DNA of 64,000 nucleotides from Toxotes chatareus (lineage: Eukaryota > Chordata > Actinopteri > Toxotidae), in assembly GCA_016801885.1 (NCBI GenBank), contig JAFBJY010001454.1, positions 1 through 64,000 on the forward strand, in the 5' to 3' direction. A model generated the notes under the pieces. It ran no database searches, was not told the origin of the DNA, and was given only the letters and a program-made list of their open reading frames with translations. This document shows positions 26,801 through 37,797 of this stretch, piece by piece. Position numbers and translations under genes: made by a program. The stretch's first letter is position 1. Each line of letters starts with the position of its first letter.

Positions 26801-29800
26801 TAAGTTATTATCGTGAAATTGACCTCGGTCGGATGCAGGGAGTGGCAGCAGCTCAAATCTATGTAAATGGGGAAAGGAGGTGGTTAGACTACTTGTCAGA
26901 CTATCACAGAATTAATGAGAATAGCAGCAAGTTATGGAAACTATGTTGGTATTTATGGGAAGAATAAGTGAAAATAGTGGAAGTGCTTACAGGTCTGATC
27001 ATATTATAGATGTACTCCACCTTCTACCTGTTTATGGTATTTGCAGTGTAAATCACTGAGCAGGTCTAAATGTGGACAGGTGTATAGCGTTCCAGGTGCG
27101 ACCAAGTGGCAGGGGCGAAGGGGATTTGAGAATTTCCTTATGTATATATCTATTGTAAATACATTTATGGTGGTTGGTTGAGGATTACATTGTACATGAG
27201 TTATTTAAATATTTTATTAAATCTAATAATCATATTTCATGTCTCAACTTATTGTAAAATCTATATCTACCAGAACACCTATGGAATATATTTGTCCAAA
27301 TTCACTTCTACCAGACACGGTATAAAAAGGGCGTAATTAAAAAAAAATCTCGTGGTTACTACTTGGAATACTCACCTATTATGTTGCTACTCCTGTATTG
27401 AGCGAAAATAAAAAGAAAATCGTATTTGCATATTCCATCTTTGCCATTTTATTCCTCTAAGTCCTCTCCTGTTGTCAGGGTTCAGTCATTCTAACATCAC
27501 ACAGAAAATGTATGATATTTGTGCATCTACTTTTCGCTAATGTCACTGGTGGATACCCAGGAATCTGTCTGAGCTGGTTTCAAAACATCTCTGCAGGTAA
27601 CATGCTCGTTAATCCATTATGTGATATTTTTGACAGTCCTCTCTATTCTCCTGCAATGGGATATAGGCTGGTGTGGGGATGGTGTGGTGGTCTCCTACCG
27701 AACCCAGAGGAGGAAACAATAGACTTATAAGCATTGGGATAGATCCATAGCATTTATCCAGTGTTTTCTTTAGTTGGGTCGTACAGGTGATCTTTTCTTG
27801 GGAAATCCTTTCAGTGATTTGTCAACTGTGCGATGATTGAAATCTTGATGAATTTGGGAGGAGAATCTGGTGTGACATGAGTTCTAGTCTGTTTACAGTG
27901 TCTTTATGTATTCCTTGGCTGCGGTGCATTTGCTCTTCGGGATAGATGTAAACTAGGATGAAGAAGAACTGAGAGGGCTCCTTGGAGAATGAGAGGCGAA
28001 GAGGGATGGCGAAGCTCAATGTCTGCATTACGAGCTCCTCTCTGTGACAGCAGTGAAACACACCTCCATACATATTCTTTAATGCGTTCTGTGTCCTCAG
28101 ATTTGAGTTGGATGAGAGAACAAGCCGTCGATGTGCAGTGTCATCCGCCTCGTTATTGCCGTGAAATTTCTGTAGTGAGCATGATGCGTTCTATATTGGT
28201 GATGCATGTGATTAGCAGCTACCTGCATTTCGTCCATAACCATTAGCAGAGGCGCTGTGTGAGATGACAGATGAGGGCACCGACATCTGCATTCTTGTTT
28301 AATAGTCAAAGTCCGTTGGATTTCGCCTCAGGAATTATATCTTTGTCAGTGGGCTCGTTCCACGCGGTACTGGCCGCGACAGAAGTCTCTGGAAGTAGAA
28401 AGTGACTGGTGTCGGCTGGGGATTGATGGTTTGGTTTGCCGTATGTCACGTAATACTTACAAAATTACAAAAGCAGGTCCACAATAATCCGGCTGTCGTA
28501 TTGGGATCCTTGGTTGCTCAAGCTCATTTGTAATCCGTGATGCAGTGGGCAGGGGATCCAACTTAGTAGTAACCAGAACTAGCGTGTAAACAAGGGAGAA
28601 AAACCTCACTGGCTTACGTGGTGGCGGAGAAAAAAACAAAGAAGTGTGTGGCGATCCAGCGAAAAAAGAAAGCGATTGGCGATGATATTAAGCGGTCTGT
28701 AGGACTTATATAAAGCTTATAAGAATCTATATACATTGAAAAAAACACTCACAGTCTACAGGTGACACTTTGAAACTGTGACCAAAAAAATTACACAATG
28801 CCACAGAAATGTGCAATTTGTTATACATTTTGCAGACATTTTATTGTACAGTAATGTGTTGTTACAGATATTTTATACAACTTCACAAATGTTTTTCATT
28901 GGCATTGTTGCTGCCTGTGCTGTTAATTTTACAGTTTTAAAACGAACTAATTCAAATGTATCATGTATTAAATTTTTGATATATTTGCTGATAAAGCCAA
29001 ACACCAGGAGGAGGTTCAAGTAGACTCTGTTTGGAGTTAGAATTCAGCTCCAGGCACGATTATTTTAACTCTGCCACAGAATCTGTTGATGGTCACACAT
29101 ATTCCTCAGACTGAGTTGATTTTAACTCAGAGTTTGTTCCAAATACAAAATTTTGCTGTGTGTACGTGTTTCCCAACACCATGAACTTCTAAAAATAGAA
29201 AAGCACACTTCTGTAGTGATGAAGAAAAATTATCATGTTATAACATTTAGGAAGCAATATGGTTCCTGGCCCCTAAACAGAGAACCTGCTGGAAAAATAT
29301 GTGGGGCCAATAGGGCTGTTTAGGAATTACTGAGTAAAGCTAGTCATTTTAAATAAATTTCCGAAATACTCATCTATATTATTGTTTGCAAACCTGCACT
29401 CTCACCCTGGGGATGGCAGCTGGGATATTCAGATAAACAGTGAACTTCATGAAGCGTGCTGAGTTGAAAACATCATCATGACAGATGAAGTCAGGTAAAG
29501 CTGAGAACAGAAGGAACTAATTCAGAGAAAGTGGGATATTAAAGGAAGCAGTGGTGGAGAAATGCACAAAACAGCGCACTAAAGTAAAAGCCACAATATA
29601 AGTATTTTTAAAGTAAAAGTATAATACCAATGATTTGTCTCAGTGTTGAGCTGTGCCATACAGTACATATATATTTGATTACTTTATTGATCCCTCCTGA
29701 AATTACTCTCTGCATTTTACCAAGAGTTGCCCAGAACTTTCAACCGGTAGGGATCCTTCCGTGTTCAAAAAAGCTGCAGTTCCTCTGTGTGGCTGCCACT

Positions 29801-32800
29801 GGGCTTTCACTCAAGTAAACAGTTCTCCTATTATTTATATTAATCAAGGGTGTAGAGTTTCAATTGAGATCACTTCAGTATTCAAAAAGCTGCAGTTCCT
29901 CGGCTTGCATGAAGGCTGGCTCAGAAGTGAACAATCTCATTGACCCCCATGTTAAATAGCCAACACAGCCTGAAAAACATATTTTGACCTGGTACATTTT
30001 TGTTTGGTCTCTGTTGATATAGTTTCCCACCTCGTGAACACTGCGAGGCAGATTTTTTTAATGCCAGCATTTTAGATATTATTTGAAACCATCAAATTGG
30101 GGCGTGAATTCGTTGGAAGTGACAGTCCGTAGACAGGAACTGTGGTGTGCCGTTACTAAAAGCACTCTGACTCAAACAAGCGGCTTCATCCAGAGGCCCT
30201 CGGCTACCTCGGCGTTGACAGGGTTGCGATGTCCGTGTTTTGTTTACCAATGGCCGGATTAGTTTTTATGACAATGTAAACATAACCCGACCGTGAAGGA
30301 GTCTGTGTTGATTTTTGGTGAGTAAATTTCTCAGTATTTCTGGATGTTTGCTAATTAGTGCAGCATGTTGCACCGCTGGCGTATGACTGTTGCGATTTAT
30401 GGTAAGCTGCACAATCACGGATACAGGGGACCGGGCGGATAGTATTAGGAGCGCTGCTGCGGGTGTATTCGACGCTCTCAGAATCCGTTTATTGTTGCGG
30501 CAATCTGAGGCTACAACTATATTCGTCTCATTTTTCTGTTTAAAAGTCCGACATTGCATGGACAAGGGCTGGCTCAATAAGTCAACAATGGCTGCCTTGT
30601 TGTGCTCTTAACTGTAAATGGATAATGGATGGAGCAATGACGAAGCGTAAATAATAAATAAACATTTTAATATGTTATCATCATCATTATTTTTATCGTT
30701 CCTCATTGCTATCTCTTTAATAATAATGGCAACAGCAATAATAATAATAAATATTTAACTTTTAATATATTTTAATAATACCAGAAATAATATTAGTTGT
30801 TTAGAACAAATATATGACTGATAAATCCCCAACTCCACCAAATACCGGCTCCATCTAAAAACCTCTCTATCTAAGTGATCATCTTTTAAACACCTTTGTA
30901 GCATTACTTGATCTCTATTTGTATGTGTTCTGTGTAACCATGATTGCAGAATTAGAACTGAGTGAATTGGGACAAGAGGACTCTGGATGTCTTAGCTACG
31001 TGTAGCTGCCGCTTAAACTTATTAGCCTAACTGGTTATTTAAATGGCTGCAGTTTAGTCGACTAAGTATTTGGATTCTCTAAATAAGCTGACCCAACCTG
31101 ACCAATGGAAGTAACGCCTCTTCCTTGAATATGATACCTCCACTAAAATCCAGGATAAACATAATTCTTGTCAGTTTGGTCACCAAAAACCGACTCCGAA
31201 ACCAATACTGGGGTGGCGTCCAATTTCGTCCATGCTCTTCTCTGATCTAGTTAAAATAGCCAACACCAGCCTAAAAAAACATATTTGTTGTTGTTTTTGT
31301 TTTTGGTCTACGTTACTGTTTGCTCATTCTAATGTATTGCTGCTGATGTAGTTTGGTATAATTAGTTATTATATCTGAAAGGCTTAGTATTTTTTCAATT
31401 TAAATGTTCCTTCCTCAGTTTGTAGATTTGTTTCCTGTACCAGAGTTCCGATCATGTTCTACATAAATGATGTGAATCACTGATTCACCAGCCTCAATGA
31501 TCAAGCTGGTTAAATGTTATCCTGCCAGTACCAGAGTGTATTCAATAGAGGAACTCTACATTTTCAGTACCTTTTAGCTCTGTGTTTACTAATGCCAGAC
31601 ATCTTAAGCTGCTAGATCATTCATTGAGACTGAAAGAAAGACAGATGTTGAAATATTAATGTCACCTTGTAGCACCAGCCACAGCAGACACATAATGATG
31701 CCTCAACTTACTGTGTGAAAACTCCAGACCTCCAAGGTCTGCTCCATGTCCACCTGATGGAGCTGATTAATCAATTTATCACTTTAGGGTTCAGCCTCTG
31801 TGAATGAGCCTAAAAAAGGAGCAAAGTCCAGGTGGAGGGGTGGGAGAGGGGTGGAGGAGTCTCAGTGTCTGCAGGGAGACTGTAGAGGACAGAGCTCCAG
31901 CAGCAGGGCAGTCCAGATACACTGGTAATTTCTCTTTCAGATCAGAGGAACACAGGGATGATAGTGGACTTGGGCTATTCTCAGAGCAATTCAGACTGCA
32001 GCATGGGAGTCTCTCCGCCTTCCTGCGTTCCTCTGTCCAGTCACTGCTAGATGTTTCTCTCTCACTCTGCCTCCCAATAACATGGGACCAATCAGAGCCT
32101 CTCTACACAGGCTGCCTTTGACATCTCTGGATCTGTGGGACAGCTCGTCCCTCTCTCCAACTACCCCGTCCTCTTCACTCCTAGCATTTGAAGCTTCCTC
32201 CTCCATCTGTTGAGAGGAAGAGACAGACAACAGGGTAATAAATCAAGTATTTGAGACTCACTTCATCAGCTGTCAGTCATGGTGCAGCACATCTCCAGTA
32301 TAAAAACATGGGACTTCAGTCTGTTCAGAGCAGAAGTGGAGCAGCTGTGTGGTGGCAGCTTCCTCTCAGCTCTCATGTTAAGCGTATTTGGGTGAAGACA
32401 GCCACTGGGCCTGGGGCTCACACACCTGCAGAGACTTTTGGCATCAAGTCTGACTGCTCTGGACTTTTCACTCAGTCACTTTGGCAATAAACTGCTGAGT
32501 CATAGACTTCAAACCTGCACTGAGTTTAGTGATGGATTCACTTTCTATTACATGTATCCAATATTGTTCCAAGTTTTAAAGAAAAGTCTCTGTCGTTGAT
32601 GAACATCTAGTCTGCTTGAAATGTATTTGACAAATAAACATGAGGCTGTCACTGAAAGTATCTGACAGATGGACAGATATGAATGTGACTTCAGCAGGGG
32701 TTCTGCTCTGTATCAAAACACACAATGTAATCAAGCTGAGAATCTGATTGGCCAAATTGCCTATCTGTCTCTCTGTTTTCTATGTCTTCAATCCTGGAAG

Positions 32801-32931
32801 CCTGTCCATTCTCTCTCACTTCAATGAGAAAGCAATACTAGAAGGTTATGGAAATTTTACAGAGACACCAGATCTTTGCTTTGTAGTGAACTTATATTTG
32901 CAGACAATACTGATGAAAGCAGCATGGACTG
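18090..32931. repeat. Large direct duplication, copy 2 (14842 bp)
   Basis: This is the second copy of 1706-16547, in the same orientation and shifted by exactly 16384 bp. All minor features of copy 1 recur here at +16384: the decayed Rex1-like LINE (25694-26619), the LINE 3' tail (29676-29729), the CpG-denser patch (30124-30614) and the microsatellites (21404-21447 and 23765-23818). The copies are separated by 1542 bp (16548-18089), of which the first 696 bp is a gappy relative of the DNA after copy 2 and the rest is unmatched in this window. Confidence 0.97.
25694..26619 (-). mobile_element. Decayed Rex1-like LINE ORF2 (copy 2)
   Basis: This is the same remnant as at 9310-10235, carried at +16384 by the large duplication. 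It was present before the duplication and is not an independent insertion. Confidence 0.6.
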
Positions 32932-33667
32932 ATTCCAACCTACTACTGATCCTCAGAGTCTTCCCAGTCTACAGTGTGGACTGCCACCAAGATCAGACAG
33001 ATCCTTCTGATCCTGAATCCTACACGGCTTGTATGGTAAAGCTCAGCTCCCCAGGTCTCTCAGATGGGAGGGGTTTGGACTTCAGAGCTTGAGATGCAGA
33101 AGAAGCACAGCTGATCTCACGGACAAACTGCAGTAACTCAACCTGGGAACAAAGAATAAATCATGGGAGATAAAAATCAGCGCCTAATCCAATCAGATAT
33201 GTCCCTGTAATCAATGAAGCTTGTACACTAACATGAGTACTATCCTTCTCTTATTGTGGATCATCATTATGTCAGCCTTCTACACACATCATCCAAATGT
33301 CCACCCACAACATTCATCCACAACTAGCATACAACTGACAGCAACAAATACACAGTGTGTGTAGGTTCTGAAGAGGTTTCATTGAGAGTCAAGCAGACAT
33401 TATGTGACAACAACTAGACTGAAAATGAAAGTGAAACTGAAGGAATAATTCTTAGTCTGAGAGAAGAAAAGTCACAATATGGAATCAACAACCTATTTTA
33501 CAATCTCATTTCATTCGGTAATCTCTAAGATGGATGGATTAGAATGGGTCAAGTTCTGGATGAAGATAAACCAGGTTCAGTTGTGGATTAAAGATATAAG
33601 ATTCACAACAGTAACAGACAGTGAACTGACTTCAGAGTCTTCAGTCCTGATGTGGACTCTCCAGAAA
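32932..33667. repeat. Diverged repeat unit after copy 2
   Basis: This is the counterpart of 16548-17243. It also resembles the next unit downstream: the phrase around CACACATCATCCAAATGT occurs near 33282 and again near 33946, and 'aataaatcatg' occurs near 33152 and 33815, a period of about 664 bp. Copy 2 therefore runs into a short tandem array. Confidence 0.8.
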
Positions 33668-34010
33668 ACCACAGCAGCCCACTCCTGAATGCCATCTTGT
33701 GACACTCCAAGTCCAGGTACTCCTGAGTGGGAGAGGTTCAGACTTAGGCTGAGGCCAGAAGCTGAAATGATCTCTTCGATAGAAACTGTAAGGAAACTCA
33801 ATCTGAATAAGGAATAAATCATGTGGATGAAAAATCTTGTTTCACAATCCAATCGGTAGCATCTTCTAATCAATGAGCTTTCACTAATATATAGGTAGAG
33901 GATTTTTGTCCTTCTCTTGTTGTGAATCATTTAAATATCATGCTTCTACACACATCATCCAAATGTCACTTCACAGCATATCTATACTGACTTCTTCACA
34001 TTCACCATTT
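33668..34010. repeat. Partial third unit of the 664-bp-spaced array
   Basis: The segment holds a diverged repeat of 33000-33350, recognised by the shared phrases near 33815 and 33946. The last part (33960-34010) drifts out of similarity. No function is visible. Confidence 0.6.
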
Positions 34011-35077
34011 GCAGATATCTGGCAACATTCTGTTGAAGCTCAAATAAGTCTGGAATTAGAAGATAGAGATCAAAATCAGATATGCTGGACTGTAAACCAG
34101 CTTTCGATTCTATTTCACTAGAAATGGATCAAACTTCAAATATTCTTAGTCTAGATCCAGGAAAAAACAGAAATGATGAGTTTTTTCTTCAGCAAGTATA
34201 TTTCATATAGCTCTTCCCATTCCTGTGGCTTGGCTGCTTGACCTCTTTTTGATCAGGCGCCAATAGTTTGTTGTTGTATGTGGCCATTTAAACACTTGTC
34301 TCCATGTATTCAGGTACGATACCGCCATCTCCTCCTTCGATTTAAATGTAAGATTAGTACTTTGTCTTTATCATAGTTTTATGTCATGCAGTACACCTAC
34401 AACTGCTGGCTGTACCAGTGGGATGACGCACTGTTCTCCTGCTTGCTTTTTTCGGTGGATTCCATTGTCCGCTATCACGTCAGTAACTGTTGTCTGCCTG
34501 CCCCTTTGTCTCACAGCTTGGCTTCAAGATCAAAGCGGTGCATATGTATTTTACGCCAGAAAGCATGGTCGGTGTACGCCTTTGAGGCCCAAACCTCTAA
34601 TCCTCCTCGCCAGAGCTATACTGCAGATGCCAGGTTAGAAATGGGATATATAGTATGACGAACACAGCCTTAAAACGTCAATCTCACTGTTACGATTATG
34701 ATTATGATTAATAATAATAATAACAATAAATCAATTATGCCTCTCTGTCCGCGGAGTCCTGACGATTGCTCGGCTTCCGCCACTGACTTCCACTCCTCAG
34801 ATATACCGTTGTTTTTTTGTTCCTGTTTTTCTGTTCGACTTTATTCTCCACATTTGTGCTGTTCTGCTGGCCTGTAGATGCTTCTGTTCTTACAGGCCAG
34901 GCTGCTTTTTTCATACTGCCGTTTTCTTAATTTTTTCTCCAGGTGCTGAGGCCTGGTGAGCGTAGTTGAACCCTGGTGCGTGATATTTTCTTCCACGATT
35001 CCTTTTTTGTTTGATGATGTCTCTTTTGATATCTTGGGTGGTTAGTTTTACTGGACCCTTTGAGTTTTCTCCTGCTG
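34011..35077. other. Non-coding DNA, no gene seen
   Basis: No open frame here shows a domain. A simple AAT-type tract sits near 34690-34735. Nothing else could be assigned. Confidence 0.5.
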
Positions 35078-35240
35078 CTGTGGTAAGCTCTAAGCTTTAT
35101 TGGCAGTCCTAGGCCCAAGTGCTAGTTTTGTAATTGGCTAATCCCTTTAGTGTCTGATCTGTTGTAGATTTCCATTTTATAATTATTTTGTTACATACAG
35201 TTGTTGTTTTTTAAAGACCTCAGTTGTCTCTTGCCTGTGG
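35078..35240. repeat. Direct repeat unit A (period about 263 bp)
   Basis: The phrase TTGGCAGTCCTAGGCCCAAG at 35100 recurs at 35363. Similarity covers roughly 150 bp, ending after a T-rich stretch and 'tgtctctt'. It could be a terminal part of an LTR or another dispersed element. Confidence 0.75.
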
Positions 35241-35344
35241 TATAAAGAACCTGGCGAGATATACCACATAAGTTGGGTATTTTTTACGATTCTTTTTCTT
35301 TTGGTCGTGAATTATGGAATAAGTAAGTTCCCTTTATTATTCTG

Positions 35345-35500
35345 CTGGTAAGCCCTGCCTTATTGGCAGTCCTAGGCCCAAGTGCTAGTTTTATGGTGGC
35401 TAAATCCCTAGTGTCTGATCTGTTGTAGATTCCATTTTGTTAATTATTTTGTTAAATAAAGTTATTGTTTTTTTAAAACCTCCAACATTGTCTCTTCTGG
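35345..35500. repeat. Direct repeat unit B
   Basis: This is the second copy of 35078-35240, with small gaps and changes. It contains an AATAAA at 35454-35459 inside 'gttaaataaag', which would suit the polyadenylation region of a retroelement. The abnormal homopolymer block begins directly after it. Confidence 0.75.
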
Positions 35501-35505
35501 TTAGC

Positions 35506-35650
35506 AAGGGTTTTGGGGGGGCCATTTTAAAATTTTTTTAAAAGGGTTTTTCCCCCCCCCACCCCGAGGTTTGGGTTTTTGGGGGGTTTTCCCCCAAAAA
35601 AAATTTAAAAGGCCTTTTTATTTTTTGGGATTAAATTTCCCCCCCTTTTC
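35506..35650. other. Stretched-homopolymer block, probable base-calling artefact
   Basis: About 145 bp consist almost wholly of runs of 3-9 identical bases in changing order (GGG, TTTT, GGGGGGG, TTTTTTT, CCCCCCCCC, AAAAAAAA and so on). It is neither a simple repeat nor typical genomic low-complexity DNA. It resembles the degraded end of a capillary read that was not trimmed. A contig join or a filled gap here is likely. Confidence 0.6.
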
Positions 35651-35709
35651 AATCGATCCTCTTACAGCTTACCCATGGAGGTCCATAGCCAGTAAGTAAT
35701 TCTCTAGAT

Positions 35710-36225
35710 TCTTGGAGAAGGCAAGGTGAGCGATACGCCGAGGTCAATATGGTCTCCAGGGTTCGCTTTGGTGGAGGAGGTGCAACAGTCTGGACAGGCA
35801 TCACCAGTCAGCGCAAAACAGATTTGGTTATTGTAGATGGCTGTCACTGCACGTTCTTACCTCAGAGACATCATAGAACCCACCATCATCCCCCAATTCC
35901 GCCAGCACAACCCCAACTTTCTGTTCATGGATGATAATCTGCCACCACATCGTGCCAGAATTGTCACAGCTCGACTTCAGGAAGTCGGAGTGCCTCATAT
36001 GGTATGGCCAGCAATGTCCCCTGACCTGAACCCCACAGAGCACGTCTGGGACCAGCTGAAGCAGAGACTGGACGATCGTACTCCACGCCCACGTGACCTG
36101 GCAGAACTGCGTGTAGCACTTGTGGAAGAACGCATTGCCTCAGAACATCATCATGCTACTGACATTGTCAATTTTTGTTATTTGGGGCTATCCTTGTTAT
36201 TGTCTAAAGATTTGGGGTAATGAAT
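35710..36225 (+). pseudogene. Tc1-like (Tc1/mariner) transposase, C-terminal remnant
   Basis: DDE-type transposase of the Tc1 family, which in the intact state cuts and pastes its own element. The first part (frame of 35749) reads through RFGGGGATVWTGITSQRK up to VIVDG. A frame break near 35835-35840 moves the reading to the frame of 35837, which continues with SYLRDII, FLFMDDNLPPHRAR (catalytic Asp region) and SPDLNPTEHVWDQLKQRL (catalytic Glu region). The N-terminal paired-like DNA-binding domain and the first catalytic Asp region are missing, and no inverted repeats were found. The remnant ends near 36225. It starts within 70 bp of the homopolymer block, so part of it may have been lost in assembly. 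Confidence 0.88.
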
Positions 36226-37249
36226 ATTAAACTAATGAAAATGGTGATTCTTCTCATTCAATATTAATAATATCAAAGGGAAATTTTACTTATTTCATTA
36301 AAAATTCATGACAACTGGGATCTGCTGGTTTTGTGCTCCTTGGAAAGAGTTCTGTGGACAAATCAATGGTTTTACAAATCTGTTTTAAACTAGGTCAGTC
36401 AAGATTTTGGTCTGCTGTGCATTTTCATTTCTAAACTTGCTTTACTGTATTAATTTTATTCAACATGTTTCTCACAGCCTGCTCATTGTGGTGGTGGAAA
36501 ATACTCTTCCTCCTGATGAGAAATGAAATCAAATTTTAGACAGTAATTGTCTTTGACAGCTTTTATTATAAAATAAGGTTTGCAGAGTAATCACTTTCGC
36601 AGAAAGGATTAGGAGCTCACGCAGCATGTCATGCTACCTAGGTCTGACCCCAGGTTACAAGTTACAAAGAGTGTTTTATGCTTGTTTCTCACAGGATGGC
36701 GTAGGATGGAAGGGTTAAAATAGCATTTGAAGGTCACTGGAGACATAATAGGTGTCTTCACAAGTGCAGTAAACAAAGCACATTAGGCCACCCAGTCATG
36801 TTATATGTACTTCACCCAGAATTTAATATATGTTCATGAGAATATAATGTATCGCTTGAAAAAAGAAGTATTATGGTTATATGATAAATTGACATTACAC
36901 TCATAACAAAGGCTACATTTTAGATCTAAGTATTACTCTCATGGCCTGTCTGCTAATATTTCTTCAGCTGTGGATTCAGGCTTATCTGATCACTTCTTGT
37001 GTCTTTTTTACTGTTCCAATTGATAACTGACAGCTGAACAATCCTCAAAATCCTTCTTAACCATCGATCATCTAATTAATCCTGTCTTTATGAAGGCTGG
37101 CAGTCTGTCTAACAGCTTCAAATGTGAAGACTTTAGAGACCACTAAAATAAAACAGACTCTATCAGATGAAATGATCTCAGTGTAAGCAAAAACAAATCT
37201 AACTCACCACAGAACCTTTGTATGAGGAAATGACTGAGAAATCTGTCCT
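36226..37249. other. Non-coding DNA, no gene seen
   Basis: About 1 kb of AT-rich sequence without a recognisable gene or named repeat. A small hairpin-like AT stretch lies near 36240-36310. Confidence 0.5.
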
Positions 37250-37797
37250 GGTTGATGCTGAGACGCTTGGTAAAGTCATTTCAATGAAAACCATCAACCC
37301 GCTCTCTACTACATCCTTTACAACAACCTTATAGCTTTTTTAATGAAGACTTACTTACATAGCAAATGATTCTCTTCAGATGGGTGTCTTCCCTGCTGCT
37401 CTTAATGTGGCCAAAGTCAAATCCTTCTGAAGAGAAACAATTTAAACTCTCTCCATACTTAAAAAACCAAAGACCAGAATTCAATCTACCATTTTAAATT
37501 AACATTTTTAGAAAAGCTTGTTTTTAAACCGTATTTTTATACCTGCTAATTTGTCTTTCAGGCCACAATCATAGTATTGAGACTGTACTACTCAAGATTG
37601 TAAATGACCTCAGGTGATATATGGATGTGAACAAAACAAACAAAAAACAAAAACCAAACAAAAAACAACACCTGTATTAGTATCACTTGACTCAAGTGCA
37701 GCTTTTGACTAAAGGTCACACCATTCTTTTAGATAGACTTCACATCCTGACTGGCCTCTCTGGTGCTGTTTTTATTTGGTTCAAGTCTTATCTTACT
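37250..37797 (+). mobile_element. L2-like LINE fragment, RT N-terminal part
   Basis: From about 37560 the plus strand gives decayed pieces of an L2-type reverse transcriptase: a stretch near 'ALLKIVNDL', the catalytic block region near 'LDSSAAFD', then 'DHTILLDRL' and 'WFKSYLTD', with stops and gaps between them. The reading ends exactly where the next LINE starts with its AAGATGGCG head. The missing C-terminal part may be the separate fragment at 40860-41075. Confidence 0.65.

Noticed and set aside
33577..33930. Minus-strand frame with a TEDSEV segment recalling the end of an immunoglobulin V domain.
   Set aside because: There are no conserved Cys or Trp residues at the right spacing, no leader exon and no recombination signal; the similarity is a few residues only.
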